Shown here in pieces: positions 9,207 to 18,568 of a DNA stretch of 64,000 bases; position 1 is the stretch's first letter, and each line of letters opens with the position of its first letter. This DNA comes from Pseudomonas cedrina subsp. cedrina. Its GTDB lineage: Bacteria > Pseudomonadota > Gammaproteobacteria > Pseudomonadales > Pseudomonadaceae. The notes under the pieces are model-generated. The model was not told the DNA's origin and did no database searches. It saw only the letters and a program-made list of their open reading frames with translations. The stretch covers positions 1-64,000 of the forward strand of contig NZ_MNPW01000005.1 of NCBI RefSeq assembly GCF_001983175.1, given 5' to 3'. The position numbers were made by a program, and so were the translations under genes.

Positions 9207-9486
9207 GGTTACGCTACGCTCCTTATTATAATGGGGTGGCTAATTGGATCCAAAGGCACACTAGGGGCTGCCCATAAGCTTGTCAAACCCGCACGGTTTC
9301 GGCTTGTAAGCGGCTCAACATGGCGCTCCGAGCACCCACAGCCAGGTTTATCGAGTCTTACGCAGCCACGTTCAACTTGCCTGCCTCCGAGGCGGCGATG
9401 GCGATGACACCCGAATATCAAGCCAGCGCAGTATGAGCCCTGGACGCCTAGCCGCGAGGGATCGCGCCAGAACATTTCCTGTCTAT
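9207..9486. other. Divergent intergenic region, no gene seen
   Basis: The 357 bases between the GntR gene and the dioxygenase gene carry no convincing coding sequence on either strand. A TATAAT-like box at 9226-9231 lies close to the GntR start and may be its -10 region. The right end contains the dyad described separately. Confidence 0.5.
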
Positions 9487-9501
9487 CGTTATTCGCTAAC
9501 G
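9487..9501. promoter_or_regulatory. 15-bp dyad upstream of the dioxygenase/ABC cluster
   Basis: Perfect inverted repeat CGTTA-N5-TAACG, 62 bases before the dioxygenase start, followed by an AT-rich stretch (TATATCTATAAAG) that could contain the -10 region. The size fits a dimeric GntR or LysR site; which regulator uses it is inference. Confidence 0.45.
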
Positions 9502-9563
9502 GTATTTAAATTGCTGTTCTTATATCTATAAAGTCAACATCCTGTCTGACCGGGAGTGACCTT

Positions 9564-10457
9564 ATGTCCGCCATCTCTACTGTTCCAACAGCGACCGCCA
9601 CCACCCAAACCTTTGATATCCGTCCGTTGCCCGGCAGTGTCGGCGCCGAGATCATTGGCCTGAATTTGTCGCAACCGGTCAATGACCAGGATTTCGCACG
9701 CATCCATCGCGCGCATCTGGAGCATCACGTCGTGGTGTTCCGAGACCAACGCATCACCCCTGAGCAACAGATCGCCTTCAGCCGCCGCTTCGGCGTGCTG
9801 CAGATCCACGTGCTCAAACAGTTCTTGCTGGCCCACCACCCGGAAATCCTGATCGTTTCTAACATCATTGAAAATGGCCAATCCATTGGGCTGGGTGACG
9901 CGGGCAAGTTCTGGCATTCGGACCTGTCCTATAAGGAGCTGCCAAGCCTGGGCTCGATGCTGCACGCCCAGGAGCTGCCCAGTGAAGGCGGCGACACGTT
10001 GTTCGCCGATATGCACAAAGCCTGGGACCAACTACCCGAGCACCTGCGCAAAGCTGTTGAGGGGCGCAGCGCGGCGCATTCCTACACCGCGCGTTACAGC
10101 GAAACCAAATTCGAAGGCAACTGGCGGCCCACGTTGACGCCCGAGCAGCTTGCCCAGGTCGCTGAAGTGGTGCACCCCGTTGTGCGCACCCACCCGGAAA
10201 GCGGCCGCAAGGCGCTGTTCGTCAGTGAGGGCTTCACCACCCGCATCGTCGGCCTGCCGGAGGACGAGAGTCGCGATCTATTGACCCAGCTCTACGCCCA
10301 CAGCGTGTTGCCACACAACATCTACCGCCACCACTGGCAGCCCCACGACCTGGTGTTCTGGGACAACCGCTCGCTGATCCACCTGGCTGCCGGCTGCCCG
10401 AGCCATCTGCGCCGCAAGCTGTACCGCACCACCATCCAGGGCGACGCGCCTTTCTGA
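9564..10457 (+). CDS. TauD/TfdA-family Fe(II)/2-oxoglutarate dioxygenase
   Basis: A 297-residue non-heme iron dioxygenase. The metal triad is visible as the HxD of FWHSDLSY (near residue 118) and the distal histidine of DNRSLIHLA; the 2-oxoglutarate-binding arginine is likely in HLRRKLYRTTI. TauD-family enzymes hydroxylate taurine, alkylsulfates, 2,4-D or related acids and release sulfite, sulfate or aldehyde. The gene opens a co-directional cluster with an ABC importer, so it probably attacks an imported sulfonate, sulfate ester or similar compound. The start is supported by GGGAG ten bases upstream. The true substrate cannot be told from sequence. Confidence 0.9.
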   Translation: MSAISTVPTATATTQTFDIRPLPGSVGAEIIGLNLSQPVNDQDFARIHRAHLEHHVVVFRDQRITPEQQIAFSRRFGVLQIHVLKQFLLAHHPEILIVSNIIENGQSIGLGDAGKFWHSDLSYKELPSLGSMLHAQELPSEGGDTLFADMHKAWDQLPEHLRKAVEGRSAAHSYTARYSETKFEGNWRPTLTPEQLAQVAEVVHPVVRTHPESGRKALFVSEGFTTRIVGLPEDESRDLLTQLYAHSVLPHNIYRHHWQPHDLVFWDNRSLIHLAAGCPSHLRRKLYRTTIQGDAPF

Positions 10458-10471
10458 TTCGGAGCATGACC

Positions 10472-11497
10472 ATGTCCAGGAAAATTCCATATGCACGCCT
10501 GGCCGCGACCGTCGGCCTGGGCCTCAGCCTGCTGGCCGGCAGCCTTGTTGCGCCAGCGGCCGCGCAGGCAGAAGGGGAGATTCGCATTGCTGAACAGTTC
10601 GGCATCGTCTACCTGCTCCTCAATGTCGTGCGCGACCAGCACCTGATCGAGAAGTACGGCAAGCAGGAGGGCATTGACATCAAGGTCGACTGGACCCAGC
10701 TGTCCGGCGGCGCAGCGGTCAATGACGCGTTGCTTTCAGGCTCCATCGACATCGCCGGTGCCGGCGTCGGCCCGCTGTTGACCATCTGGGACCGCACTTA
10801 TGGCAAGCAGAACGTCAAGGCCGTGGCATCACTGGGCAACTTCCCGTACTACCTGGTGAGCAACAATCCCAAGGTCAAGACCATCGCCGATTTCACCGAG
10901 AACGATCGCATCGCGGTACCGGCGGTGGGCGTGTCTGTGCAGTCGCGCTTCCTGCAATATGCTGCGGCCAAGCAGTGGGGCGACAACGCATTCAACCGCC
11001 TCGACAAATACACCATTGCCGTCCCGCATCCGGATGCCACCGCCGCCCTGATTGCCGGCGGCACCGAGCTGACCGGGCACTTTTCCAACCCGCCGTTCCA
11101 GGATCAGGCCCTGGAGAACCCCAACGTGCATGTGGTGCTCAACACCTACGACCTGCTCGGTCCGAACTCACCCACGGTGCTGTTCGCCACCGAAAAATTC
11201 CGCAATGACAACCCGAAAACCTACAAGGCGTTCGTTGACGCATTGACCGAAGCGGCGCAGTTCGCCCAGAACGATAAAGGCGCCGCGGCCGACACTTACC
11301 TGCGCGTGACCAAGGCCAGGATCGACCGCGCCGCACTGTTGAAAATCATCGATAACCCGCAGTTCGAATTCAGCGTCACGCCCAAGAACACCTATCCGCT
11401 GGCGGAATTCCTCTACCGCGTCGGCGCCATCAAACACAAGCCTGAATCATGGAAGGACTACTTCTTCCAGGACGCCAAGCCCCTGCAAGGAAGTTGA
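10472..11497 (+). CDS. ABC transporter substrate-binding protein, SsuA/TauA (NMT1) family
   Basis: A 341-residue periplasmic binding protein. A clear Sec signal peptide ends after APAAAQA near residue 32. The mature part follows the SsuA/TauA pattern: IRIAEQFGIVYLLLNVV, then DALLSGSIDIAGAGVGPLL, typical of aliphatic sulfonate, taurine, nitrate or thiamine-precursor binders. The second of two nearby ATG codons was chosen because GGAG lies seven bases before it. It follows the dioxygenase by 14 bases and precedes the ATPase by one base, so the three genes form an operon that delivers substrate to the importer. Confidence 0.88.
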   Translation: MSRKIPYARLAATVGLGLSLLAGSLVAPAAAQAEGEIRIAEQFGIVYLLLNVVRDQHLIEKYGKQEGIDIKVDWTQLSGGAAVNDALLSGSIDIAGAGVGPLLTIWDRTYGKQNVKAVASLGNFPYYLVSNNPKVKTIADFTENDRIAVPAVGVSVQSRFLQYAAAKQWGDNAFNRLDKYTIAVPHPDATAALIAGGTELTGHFSNPPFQDQALENPNVHVVLNTYDLLGPNSPTVLFATEKFRNDNPKTYKAFVDALTEAAQFAQNDKGAAADTYLRVTKARIDRAALLKIIDNPQFEFSVTPKNTYPLAEFLYRVGAIKHKPESWKDYFFQDAKPLQGS

Positions 11498-11498
11498 G

Positions 11499-12350
11499 AT
11501 GAACGCACCCTTGCAAGGCCACACGGCCAGCAACCTGCACACCGCCGCGCCGTTGCTGGCGGTGGATAACGTCAGCCTGGAATACCGCACCCCCGAGCGC
11601 GTCGTACGGGCCACGCACCAGGTGAGTTTCGAGATCGACCCGGCCGACCGCTACGTACTGCTCGGCCCGTCGGGCTGCGGCAAGTCCACCTTGCTCAAAT
11701 CCATCGCCGGGTTTATCAAACCCTGCGAAGGCGAGATCCGCTTGCTGGGGCAAATGGTCGAACAGCCGGGGCCGGACCGCATCGTGGTGTTCCAGGAATT
11801 CGACCAATTGCCGCCGTGGAAAACCGTCAAACAGAACGTGATGTTCCCGCTGCTGGCCTCGAAGACCTTAAAGCGTGTCGAGGCCGAAGAACGCGCGCTG
11901 CATTACCTCGACAAAGTCGGCCTCAGCGCTTTCGCCGACGCCTACCCGCACACGCTTTCCGGCGGCATGAAAGCCCGCGTGGCGATTGCGCGGGCGTTGG
12001 CCATGCAACCGAAAATCCTGTTGATGGACGAGCCCTTCGCCGCCCTCGACGCGCTGACCCGGCGCAAGATGCAGGAAGAACTGCTGCTGCTCTGGGAAGA
12101 GGTGCGTTTTACCCTGTTGTTCGTCACCCACTCCATTGAAGAGGCGCTGGTGGTCGGCAATCGTATCCTGCTGTTGTCGCCCCATCCCGGACGGGTGCGC
12201 GCGGAAATCCACAGCCATCAATTTGACCTGCACAGCCTCGGTGGCGTGGCGTTCCAGGCGTCGGCGCGGCGGATTCATCGCCTGCTGTTCGATGAAGCAC
12301 CCCAGGCCGAACGTGAGTTGGGTTTTGCCGACATCCGCATCGCTTATTGA
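11499..12350 (+). CDS. ABC transporter ATP-binding protein, SsuB/TauB type
   Basis: A 283-residue cytoplasmic ATPase. Walker A is GPSGCGKST (about residues 58-66), the Q-loop is in VVFQEFDQLPPW, the signature is LSGGMKARVAIARAL, Walker B is ILLMDEPFAALDALT and the switch histidine is in FVTHSIEEAL. This set matches importers for taurine, sulfonates or nitrate. The start overlaps the region of the previous stop, with AAGGAAG as ribosome site. It powers the permease encoded directly downstream. Confidence 0.92.
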   Translation: MNAPLQGHTASNLHTAAPLLAVDNVSLEYRTPERVVRATHQVSFEIDPADRYVLLGPSGCGKSTLLKSIAGFIKPCEGEIRLLGQMVEQPGPDRIVVFQEFDQLPPWKTVKQNVMFPLLASKTLKRVEAEERALHYLDKVGLSAFADAYPHTLSGGMKARVAIARALAMQPKILLMDEPFAALDALTRRKMQEELLLLWEEVRFTLLFVTHSIEEALVVGNRILLLSPHPGRVRAEIHSHQFDLHSLGGVAFQASARRIHRLLFDEAPQAERELGFADIRIAY

Positions 12351-12362
12351 AGGGCTGACCCC

Positions 12363-13211
12363 ATGCGCCAGGAATACGAAATCACCCTCGAGCCGCTGCT
12401 CAGCGTTCCTGTGGAACGCGAGCTGCCCCTGCGCCAGCGTCTGTGGCAACAAGGCTGGCTGCGCAAGGGCCTGATCCTGATCGTGCTCGCGATCCTCTGG
12501 GAAGCCATCGCGCGCTACCAGAACAATGACTTGTTGCTGCCCAGTTTTCTCCAGACCGCTCACGCCCTTTACGACGGCTTGTTCAGCGGCGAACTGTTGA
12601 GCAAGGTGAATATCTCGCTGGTCGTACTGATCAAGGGCTACCTGATCGGCATCGTGCTGGCGTTTGCCTTGACCACCTTGGCGGTTTCGACCCAACTGGG
12701 CCGCGACCTGCTGAGCACCCTGACGTCCATGTTCAACCCGCTGCCGGCCATCGCGCTGTTGCCGCTGGCGCTGTTGTGGTTTGGCCTGGGGCAGAACAGC
12801 CTGATCTTCGTGCTGGTGCATTCGGTGCTCTGGGCACTGGCGCTCAATACCTACTCGGGGTTCCTGGGGGTGTCCGAAACCCTGCGCATGGCTGGCCGCA
12901 ACTATGGCCTCAAGGGCATGCGTTTCGTGCTGTTCATCCTGATTCCGGCGGCGCTGCCGTCGATCCTTGCCGGCCTCAAGATCGGCTGGGCATTTGCCTG
13001 GCGCACGCTGATCGCCGCCGAGCTGGTGTTCGGCGCCACCAGCGGCAAGGGTGGCCTGGGGTGGTACATCTTCCAGAACCGCAACGAGCTGTATACCGAC
13101 AAAGTGTTCGCCGGGCTGGCCGTGGTGATCCTGATCGGCCTGCTGGTGGAGAACCTGGTGTTTGACACGTTCGAGCGGCTCACAGTGAAACGCTGGGGCA
13201 TGCAGCGCTGA
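12363..13211 (+). CDS. ABC transporter permease, SsuC/TauC type
   Basis: A 282-residue inner-membrane permease with about six hydrophobic segments. The coupling-loop (EAA) region is visible around SETLRMAGRNYGLKGMRFVLFIL, where the G of AGRNYG is characteristic. It completes the importer of the dioxygenase cluster. The start has GAAGGG upstream and lies 12 bases after the ATPase stop. Confidence 0.9.
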   Translation: MRQEYEITLEPLLSVPVERELPLRQRLWQQGWLRKGLILIVLAILWEAIARYQNNDLLLPSFLQTAHALYDGLFSGELLSKVNISLVVLIKGYLIGIVLAFALTTLAVSTQLGRDLLSTLTSMFNPLPAIALLPLALLWFGLGQNSLIFVLVHSVLWALALNTYSGFLGVSETLRMAGRNYGLKGMRFVLFILIPAALPSILAGLKIGWAFAWRTLIAAELVFGATSGKGGLGWYIFQNRNELYTDKVFAGLAVVILIGLLVENLVFDTFERLTVKRWGMQR

Positions 13212-13262
13212 ATACGCTACGATTGCGCCGAGTTCACTCCCCACCGAACACGAGTGCCTGGC

Positions 13263-14183
13263 ATGCAACTACCGGACATGAACCTGCTGGTCGCCCTCGA
13301 CGCCTTGCTGGATGAGGGCAGCGTGGTCGGCGCGGCGCGCCGCATGAACCTCAGCCCGGCGGCCATGAGCCGCACCCTCACGCGCATCCGCGAAGCCGTG
13401 GGCGATCCGATCCTGGTGCGTGCCGGTCGCGGCCTGGTGCCGACGCCCAAGGCGCTGCAGTTGCAGGGCCAGGTGCGCAACGTGGTTGAGCAGGCAGCGT
13501 TGCTGTTTCGCTCGGCGGATCAGGTGGACCTGAGCACGTTGCGCCGCCGCTTCAGCGTGCGCGCCAATGACTTTTTCATTGGCGTGTATGGCGGTCGCCT
13601 GTTCGACACCATGGAGCGCATGGCGCCGCTGTGCGAGCTGTGCTTCGTGCCCGAAGGCGACACCGACGACGAAGCCCTGCGCGAAGGGCGGCTGGATTTG
13701 CGGGTGAGCAACACCCTGCCGGCAAGCCCTGAGGTGAAGGTGCAGAACCTGTTTTCCACTACCTTCGTCGGCCTGGCGCGGGAAGACCATCCGTTGTTCG
13801 ATGAAGAAATTACCGCCGCCCGTTTTGCCAGCTATTCCCATATCAGCATCTCGCGGCGCGGCATTGCCCGTGGGCCGATCGACACCGCACTGAATGCCCA
13901 GGGCCTGGAGCGCCGCGTGGCGATGATCGCCCCAGGCTTTCACGGCGCCATGTTCATGCTGCCCGATTCCGACCTGCTCCTGCCGGTGCCCAAGGAAGCG
14001 CTCCTGAGCGCCAAACGCCTCAAACTGCCGCTGCGCGCGTTTGCCTTGCCGATCTCCCTGCCGACGCTGGTATTGGCCCAGTTCTGGCACCCGCGTTTCG
14101 ACAAAGACCCCGCCCATAAATGGCTGCGTGAAACCATGCGCGAGAGCTGCCATGCCACATGGCTGGAAGCACAACCGGCTTAA
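13263..14183 (+). CDS. LysR-family transcriptional regulator
   Basis: A 306-residue LysR-type regulator. The N-terminal helix-turn-helix (about residues 15-65) reads GSVVGAARRMNLSPAAMSRTL, followed by the linker helix and a periplasmic-binding-like effector domain. It follows the importer genes by 51 bases on the same strand and probably senses the imported compound or a sulfur metabolite. The ATG at 13263 has GAG nine bases upstream; a GTG at 13254 and an ATG at 13278 are alternatives. With the divergent GntR gene, the cluster is bracketed by two regulators. Confidence 0.9.
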   Translation: MQLPDMNLLVALDALLDEGSVVGAARRMNLSPAAMSRTLTRIREAVGDPILVRAGRGLVPTPKALQLQGQVRNVVEQAALLFRSADQVDLSTLRRRFSVRANDFFIGVYGGRLFDTMERMAPLCELCFVPEGDTDDEALREGRLDLRVSNTLPASPEVKVQNLFSTTFVGLAREDHPLFDEEITAARFASYSHISISRRGIARGPIDTALNAQGLERRVAMIAPGFHGAMFMLPDSDLLLPVPKEALLSAKRLKLPLRAFALPISLPTLVLAQFWHPRFDKDPAHKWLRETMRESCHATWLEAQPA

Positions 14184-14197
14184 AGTGAATGCGGTCT

Positions 14198-14288
14198 ATG
14201 TGGGAGCTGGCTTGCCTGCGATAGCGGTGGGCCAAATAACCAATCTGTATCAGACAGTCCGCCATCGCAGGCAAGCCAGCTCCCACAG
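14198..14288. repeat. REPIN (inverted REP pair)
   Basis: GTGGGAGCTGGCTTGCCTGC and its reverse complement sit as a convergent pair around a 40-base loop. The core is shared with the pair at 35354/35662. These are typical Pseudomonas fluorescens REP sequences, mobilised by RAYT transposases; no RAYT gene is in the window. It separates the LysR gene from the efflux operon. Confidence 0.92.
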
Positions 14289-14409
14289 GCATCAACACTG
14301 GATTTTAGAGTTGCGTCTGACGCACTTATAACCTTCCAATAAGTAACTTTTTGTCATGGATGTACCTGATTAAACTGCTCGGGTATTGACCATTCCGAGT
14401 TACCTGTTC

Positions 14410-15945
14410 ATGACTTCCCTCGCTGCACCCGCCCTTGAGGCCGCAGCCAAACCCACCGCCATCACTCCTCCCGTCTTCGGCCCGCGCATTATCATCGGCC
14501 TGGTCGGCGTGTTGCTGGCGGTGCTGGTTTCGGGCCTCAACGAGATGGTCACCAAGGTCGCGCTCGCGGATATTCGCGGTGCGCTGTCCATCGGTTTTGA
14601 CGAAGGCACCTGGCTGGTTGCGGCCTATACCGCCACCTCGGTGTCCGCCATGGCCTTCGCGCCCTGGTGCTCGGTGACCTTTTCGCTGCGCCGCTTCACC
14701 TTGTGCGCCATCGGCCTGTTCACGCTGCTCGGCATCCTGTGCCCGTTCGCGCCGAACTACGAAAGTCTGCTGGTGCTGCGCACCGTGCAAGGCCTGGCGG
14801 GTGGCGCGTTGCCGCCGATGCTGATGACCGTCGCGCTGCGCTTCCTGCCGGCCAGCGTCAAGCTCTACGGCCTGGCCGGCTATGCACTCACCGCCACCTT
14901 CGGCCCAAGCCTGGGCACGCCGCTGGCTGCGCTGTGGACCGAGTACGTCGGCTGGCAGTGGGCGTTCTGGCAAATCGTCGCGCCTTGCCTGCTGGCGATG
15001 GCCGCCGTGGCCTACGGGCTGCCCCAGGACCCGCTGCGCCTGGAGCGCTTCAAGCAGTTCAACTGGCGTGGCCTGCTGCTGGGCTTTCCGGCGATCTGCA
15101 TGCTGGTGATCGGCATCCTGCAAGGCAATCGCCTGGACTGGTTCGAATCGGGGCTGATCACCTTTCTGCTGTGGGGCGGCAGCGCGTTGCTGGTGCTGTT
15201 CATGCTCAATGAGTGGTCGCACCCCATGCCGTTTTTCAAGCTGCAGATGCTCGGCCTGCGCAACCTCTCGTTTGCCTTGATTGTGCTGGCGGGCGTGTTG
15301 ATGGTGCTGACCTCGGTGATCATCATCCCGTCCAGTTTCCTGGCCCAGGTCCAAGGTTATCGGCCGCTGCAAACGGCGCCAGTGATGTTGCTGATGGCGC
15401 TGCCGCAATTGATCGCGCTGCCGCTGGTGGCGGCGCTGTGCAACCTGCGCTGGGTCGATTGCCGCTGGGTATTGGGGATCGGGCTGGGCATGCTGGTGCT
15501 GTGTTGCGTGGGCAGTTCGCAGCTGACCTCGGCGTGGATTCGCGACGATTTCTACGGGCTGTACCTGCTGCAGATTCTGGGGCAGCCGATGGCCGTGCTG
15601 CCGCTGCTGATGCTGTCCACCGGCAGCATCCAGCCAACGGACGGCCCGTTCGCCTCCGCCTGGTTCAACACCATCAAGGGACTGGCCGCCGTGATCGCCA
15701 CGGGCGTGCTCGATACCTTGACCACCCAGCGCCTGCACTTTCACTCGACCCGGTTGGTGGACCGCCTGGGCAACTCGCCCCTGGTCGACGGCGACGCGCC
15801 GGGCTTGGCGCACCGTCTGCACGAGCAGGCCGTGGTGCTGACTTCTTCGGATCTCTACTACGTCATGGCCGCGGTCGCGGCGGCGTTGATCCTGCTGATT
15901 TTCTGGATGCCCACGCGGATCTTCCCGCCTCGCGCACCGACTTGA
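14410..15945 (+). CDS. MFS drug transporter, DHA2 (EmrB-like) family
   Basis: A 511-residue inner-membrane transporter with about 14 hydrophobic helices. Typical DHA2 landmarks are the early VALADIRGALSIGFDEGTW stretch and the motif-C region GPSLGTPLAALW. It should couple drug export to the proton gradient and work with the adaptor and outer-membrane channel encoded next, like EmrAB-TolC. ATG 14410 was chosen over an in-frame TTG at 14386; neither has a strong ribosome site. Substrate is unknown. Confidence 0.9.
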   Translation: MTSLAAPALEAAAKPTAITPPVFGPRIIIGLVGVLLAVLVSGLNEMVTKVALADIRGALSIGFDEGTWLVAAYTATSVSAMAFAPWCSVTFSLRRFTLCAIGLFTLLGILCPFAPNYESLLVLRTVQGLAGGALPPMLMTVALRFLPASVKLYGLAGYALTATFGPSLGTPLAALWTEYVGWQWAFWQIVAPCLLAMAAVAYGLPQDPLRLERFKQFNWRGLLLGFPAICMLVIGILQGNRLDWFESGLITFLLWGGSALLVLFMLNEWSHPMPFFKLQMLGLRNLSFALIVLAGVLMVLTSVIIIPSSFLAQVQGYRPLQTAPVMLLMALPQLIALPLVAALCNLRWVDCRWVLGIGLGMLVLCCVGSSQLTSAWIRDDFYGLYLLQILGQPMAVLPLLMLSTGSIQPTDGPFASAWFNTIKGLAAVIATGVLDTLTTQRLHFHSTRLVDRLGNSPLVDGDAPGLAHRLHEQAVVLTSSDLYYVMAAVAAALILLIFWMPTRIFPPRAPT

Positions 15946-15959
15946 TTGAAGGACTGTTC

Positions 15960-17018
15960 ATGAAACGCAAAGATAAAATTGCCGTCTCCGTTATCGCCGT
16001 ATTGGCGGTTGGCGTAATCGTGTACCTGGCCGCGCCGGGTCTGCTGGGTAGCAAGCGCCAGACCACCAACGACGCGTTCGTCGCCGCAGACTTCACCCTG
16101 GTGGCGCCGCGTGTGGCGGGCTTCATCAAGGAAGTGCTGGTGGAGGACAACCAGCGCGTCAAGGCCGGCCAGCTGCTGGCGCTGATCGACGACCGCGATT
16201 TCCGTGCCGCCGCCCAGGCAGCCGACGCCGATGCCCTGGTTGCCCAGGCCCAGCTGAAAAACGCTGCCGCGACCCTTGAACGCCAGAGCTCGGTGATCGC
16301 CCAGGCGCAGGCCACTGTCGCGGCGGATCGTGCCGAAGTGGCCTTCGCTGAACACGAATTGAACCGCTACAACCACCTCGCCGGTGTGGGCGCGGGCACC
16401 GTGCAGAACGCCCAGCAAGCCAAGACCCGCATCGACCAGGCCACTGCGCGCCTGGCCAACGCCACGGCGGTGCTGGCGGCCGAACGCAAGCAAGTGGAGA
16501 TCCTCACCGCCCAGCGCAATGCCGCCGAAGGTGGGCTCAAGCGCGCCCAGGCAGCGTTGGAGATGGCCAGTTATCAGCTGTCGTACACGCGCATCGTCGC
16601 CCCGGTGGACGGCATGGTCGGCGAGCGTGCGGTGCGGGTTGGCGCTTATGTGACGCCAGGCAGCAAGATCCTCGCCGTAGTGCCACTGGGGGAGGCTTAT
16701 GTGGTGGCCAACTTCCAGGAAACCCAGCTCTCCCATATGCATGCCGGCCAGGCTGTGCAGGTGCGCGTCGATAGCCTGGACGGTGAGCTGCTCAACGGGC
16801 ATCTGGAAAGCCTGGCACCCGCCACCGGGGTGACCTTCGCTTCGATCAAACCGGATAACGCCACCGGCAACTTCACCAAGGTCGTGCAGCGCATTCCGGT
16901 GAAAATCGTCCTCGAACCCAACCAGGCGCTGACCGAACGCCTGCGGGTCGGCATGTCGGTAGAAGCCACCGTCGACACCCAGCCGACCGCGCAGCAGCAT
17001 GAGGTGGCCCAGCAATGA
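15960..17018 (+). CDS. HlyD/EmrA-family membrane fusion protein
   Basis: A 352-residue periplasmic adaptor anchored by one N-terminal helix (about residues 8-27). The lipoyl/barrel-sandwich halves flank a long coiled-coil hairpin rich in Ala and Gln. The second lipoyl half reads SYTRIVAPVDGMVGERAVRVG. It follows the MFS gene by 14 bases with a GAAGGA ribosome site and overlaps the next gene by four bases. It bridges the MFS pump and the outer-membrane channel. Confidence 0.92.
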   Translation: MKRKDKIAVSVIAVLAVGVIVYLAAPGLLGSKRQTTNDAFVAADFTLVAPRVAGFIKEVLVEDNQRVKAGQLLALIDDRDFRAAAQAADADALVAQAQLKNAAATLERQSSVIAQAQATVAADRAEVAFAEHELNRYNHLAGVGAGTVQNAQQAKTRIDQATARLANATAVLAAERKQVEILTAQRNAAEGGLKRAQAALEMASYQLSYTRIVAPVDGMVGERAVRVGAYVTPGSKILAVVPLGEAYVVANFQETQLSHMHAGQAVQVRVDSLDGELLNGHLESLAPATGVTFASIKPDNATGNFTKVVQRIPVKIVLEPNQALTERLRVGMSVEATVDTQPTAQQHEVAQQ

Positions 17019-18490
17019 AACAGATTGCCTGGCTTACCTTGAGCCTCATCAGCCTGAGCGCCTGCACCGTTGGCCCGGACTTCCACAAACCCGACAGCCC
17101 ACAACTGACGCAATGGAGCCAACCCCAGGGGCGCCAGGCGGCCAGCCGTGCCGTCAGCGACCCGTTGCAGGAGCGCTGGTGGGGCGTGTTCCACGACGAG
17201 CAGCTCTCGGCGCTCACGCGTCGTGCGCTCACCGGCAACCTCGACTTGAAACTGGCCAGCAGCCGCCTGGAACAGAGCCGCGCCGTACGTCAGGTAGCCA
17301 CCGCCGAGCGCTACCCCGATGTCGACGCCACGGGGGCCTACCAGCGCAAGCGCAACAGCGGCAAAGGCTTGAACGACCCGTCCGGTGAAAACGGCCGTTC
17401 GGCGTTCAACCAATGGGGCACGGGCTTCTCCGCATCCTGGGAGCTGGACTTCTGGGGTCGCGTCAAGCGCGAAACCGAAGCCGCCGACGCCACCCTGCAC
17501 GTCGCCGAAAACGACCGCCGCGCGGTGCTGCTGTCAGTCCTGGCCGAGACCGCCCAGGACTACATCCAACTGCGCGGTGTACAGAACACTCGCGCCGTCA
17601 CCGAGCAAAACCTCGACGTTGCCCGCCATAGCCTCAAGCTGTCGCAGTTGCGTTTGGCCGACGGCGTGGCGACCGACCTGGACGTCGCCGAGGCCGCCGC
17701 TCAAGTCGCCGCCATCGAGGCACGCCTGCCGGATCTGCAACAACGCCAGGACCAATTGATCAACGCCCTCAGCCTGTTGATGGGCGAGCCGCCCCAGGCC
17801 TTGCATGCGCAGTTGTCCAAGGACGCCGCCGTACCGCAAACCCAGCGCCAGGTTGCCATTGGCCTGCCGTCGGAACTGGCCGAGCGTCGCCCGGATATTC
17901 GCCAGGCCGAAGCCCGGCTGCACGCCGCCACTGCGAACATTGGCGTGGCAAAAGGTGACTTCTACCCACGCATTACCCTGTCGGGTAATCTTGGCTCCCA
18001 GGCCATGCAACTGTCGGATTTCGGTTCCTGGGGCTCGCGCGCCTTTGCCTTCGGCCCGCAGTTCAGCGTGCCGCTGTTCAACGGCGGACGACTGCAGGGC
18101 ATGTTGAATCTGCGTGAAGCCCAGCAACAGGAAGCGGCGCTGGCGTACCAGCAAACCGTGCTGCGGGCCTGGCATGAAATCGACGACCAACTGACCCGCT
18201 ACAACGCCAGCCAACTGCGCCGCGACAGTCTCGCCGAAGCCGTGCGCCAGAACCGGATCGCCCTGCGCACCGCGCAGCAGCAGTACGTGGAAGGCGTGGT
18301 GGATTTCGTCAACGTACTTACCGTGCAAAGCGCGCTGCTGGCGACGCAGGAGCAGTGGGTGGAAAGCTCGACGGGTGTGTCCCTGGCGATGGTTGGTTTA
18401 TACAAAGCGCTGGGCGGAGGGTGGGAATCGGTGTATCCGCTGCAAACCGCCAGTGATCTGGGTGCCATTACGGCGAAGGACGCACGGTAG
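17015..18490 (+). CDS. NodT-family outer membrane efflux lipoprotein
   Basis: A 491-residue TolC-like channel. The lipoprotein signal ends at LISLSAC (Cys near residue 16) and the mature N terminus TVGPDFHKP is the typical NodT family start. Two repeated OEP domains are visible (ERYPDVDATGAY and the RRPDIRQAEARL-type motif). The ATGA overlap with the adaptor gene indicates coupling. The gene completes a tripartite efflux system. Confidence 0.92.
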   Translation: MKQIAWLTLSLISLSACTVGPDFHKPDSPQLTQWSQPQGRQAASRAVSDPLQERWWGVFHDEQLSALTRRALTGNLDLKLASSRLEQSRAVRQVATAERYPDVDATGAYQRKRNSGKGLNDPSGENGRSAFNQWGTGFSASWELDFWGRVKRETEAADATLHVAENDRRAVLLSVLAETAQDYIQLRGVQNTRAVTEQNLDVARHSLKLSQLRLADGVATDLDVAEAAAQVAAIEARLPDLQQRQDQLINALSLLMGEPPQALHAQLSKDAAVPQTQRQVAIGLPSELAERRPDIRQAEARLHAATANIGVAKGDFYPRITLSGNLGSQAMQLSDFGSWGSRAFAFGPQFSVPLFNGGRLQGMLNLREAQQQEAALAYQQTVLRAWHEIDDQLTRYNASQLRRDSLAEAVRQNRIALRTAQQQYVEGVVDFVNVLTVQSALLATQEQWVESSTGVSLAMVGLYKALGGGWESVYPLQTASDLGAITAKDAR

Positions 18491-18501
18491 TGTCGAGCCT
18501 C

Positions 18502-18556
18502 ACCTACGACTGGTAGGCAATCGGTTGTAGGACACGTCCTGATTGAGTCGTGGGTG
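18502..18556. repeat. Nested imperfect inverted repeat after the efflux operon
   Basis: CACCTACGACT and AGTCGTGGGTG form an outer stem with one mismatch; an inner AGGAC-AC-GTCCT stem lies in the middle. There is no T tract. It may act as a 3' hairpin of the efflux mRNA or be a decayed repeat element. Confidence 0.4.
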
Positions 18557-18568
18557 AACCCTAAACGT

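Noticed and set aside
9209..9475. An 88-codon open frame on the minus strand upstream of the dioxygenase
   Set aside because: No ribosome site, unusual Arg/Cys/His-rich composition and overlap with the regulatory region of two genes.
11868..15822. Long antisense open frames opposite the ABC/LysR genes and the MFS gene
   Set aside because: Same shadow effect; rich in His, Gln and Arg with no motif.
15213..15959. A 249-codon N-terminal extension of the HlyD adaptor
   Set aside because: The extension lies inside the MFS gene in another frame. The adaptor has a normal start with GAAGGA at 15960, followed at once by its membrane anchor.
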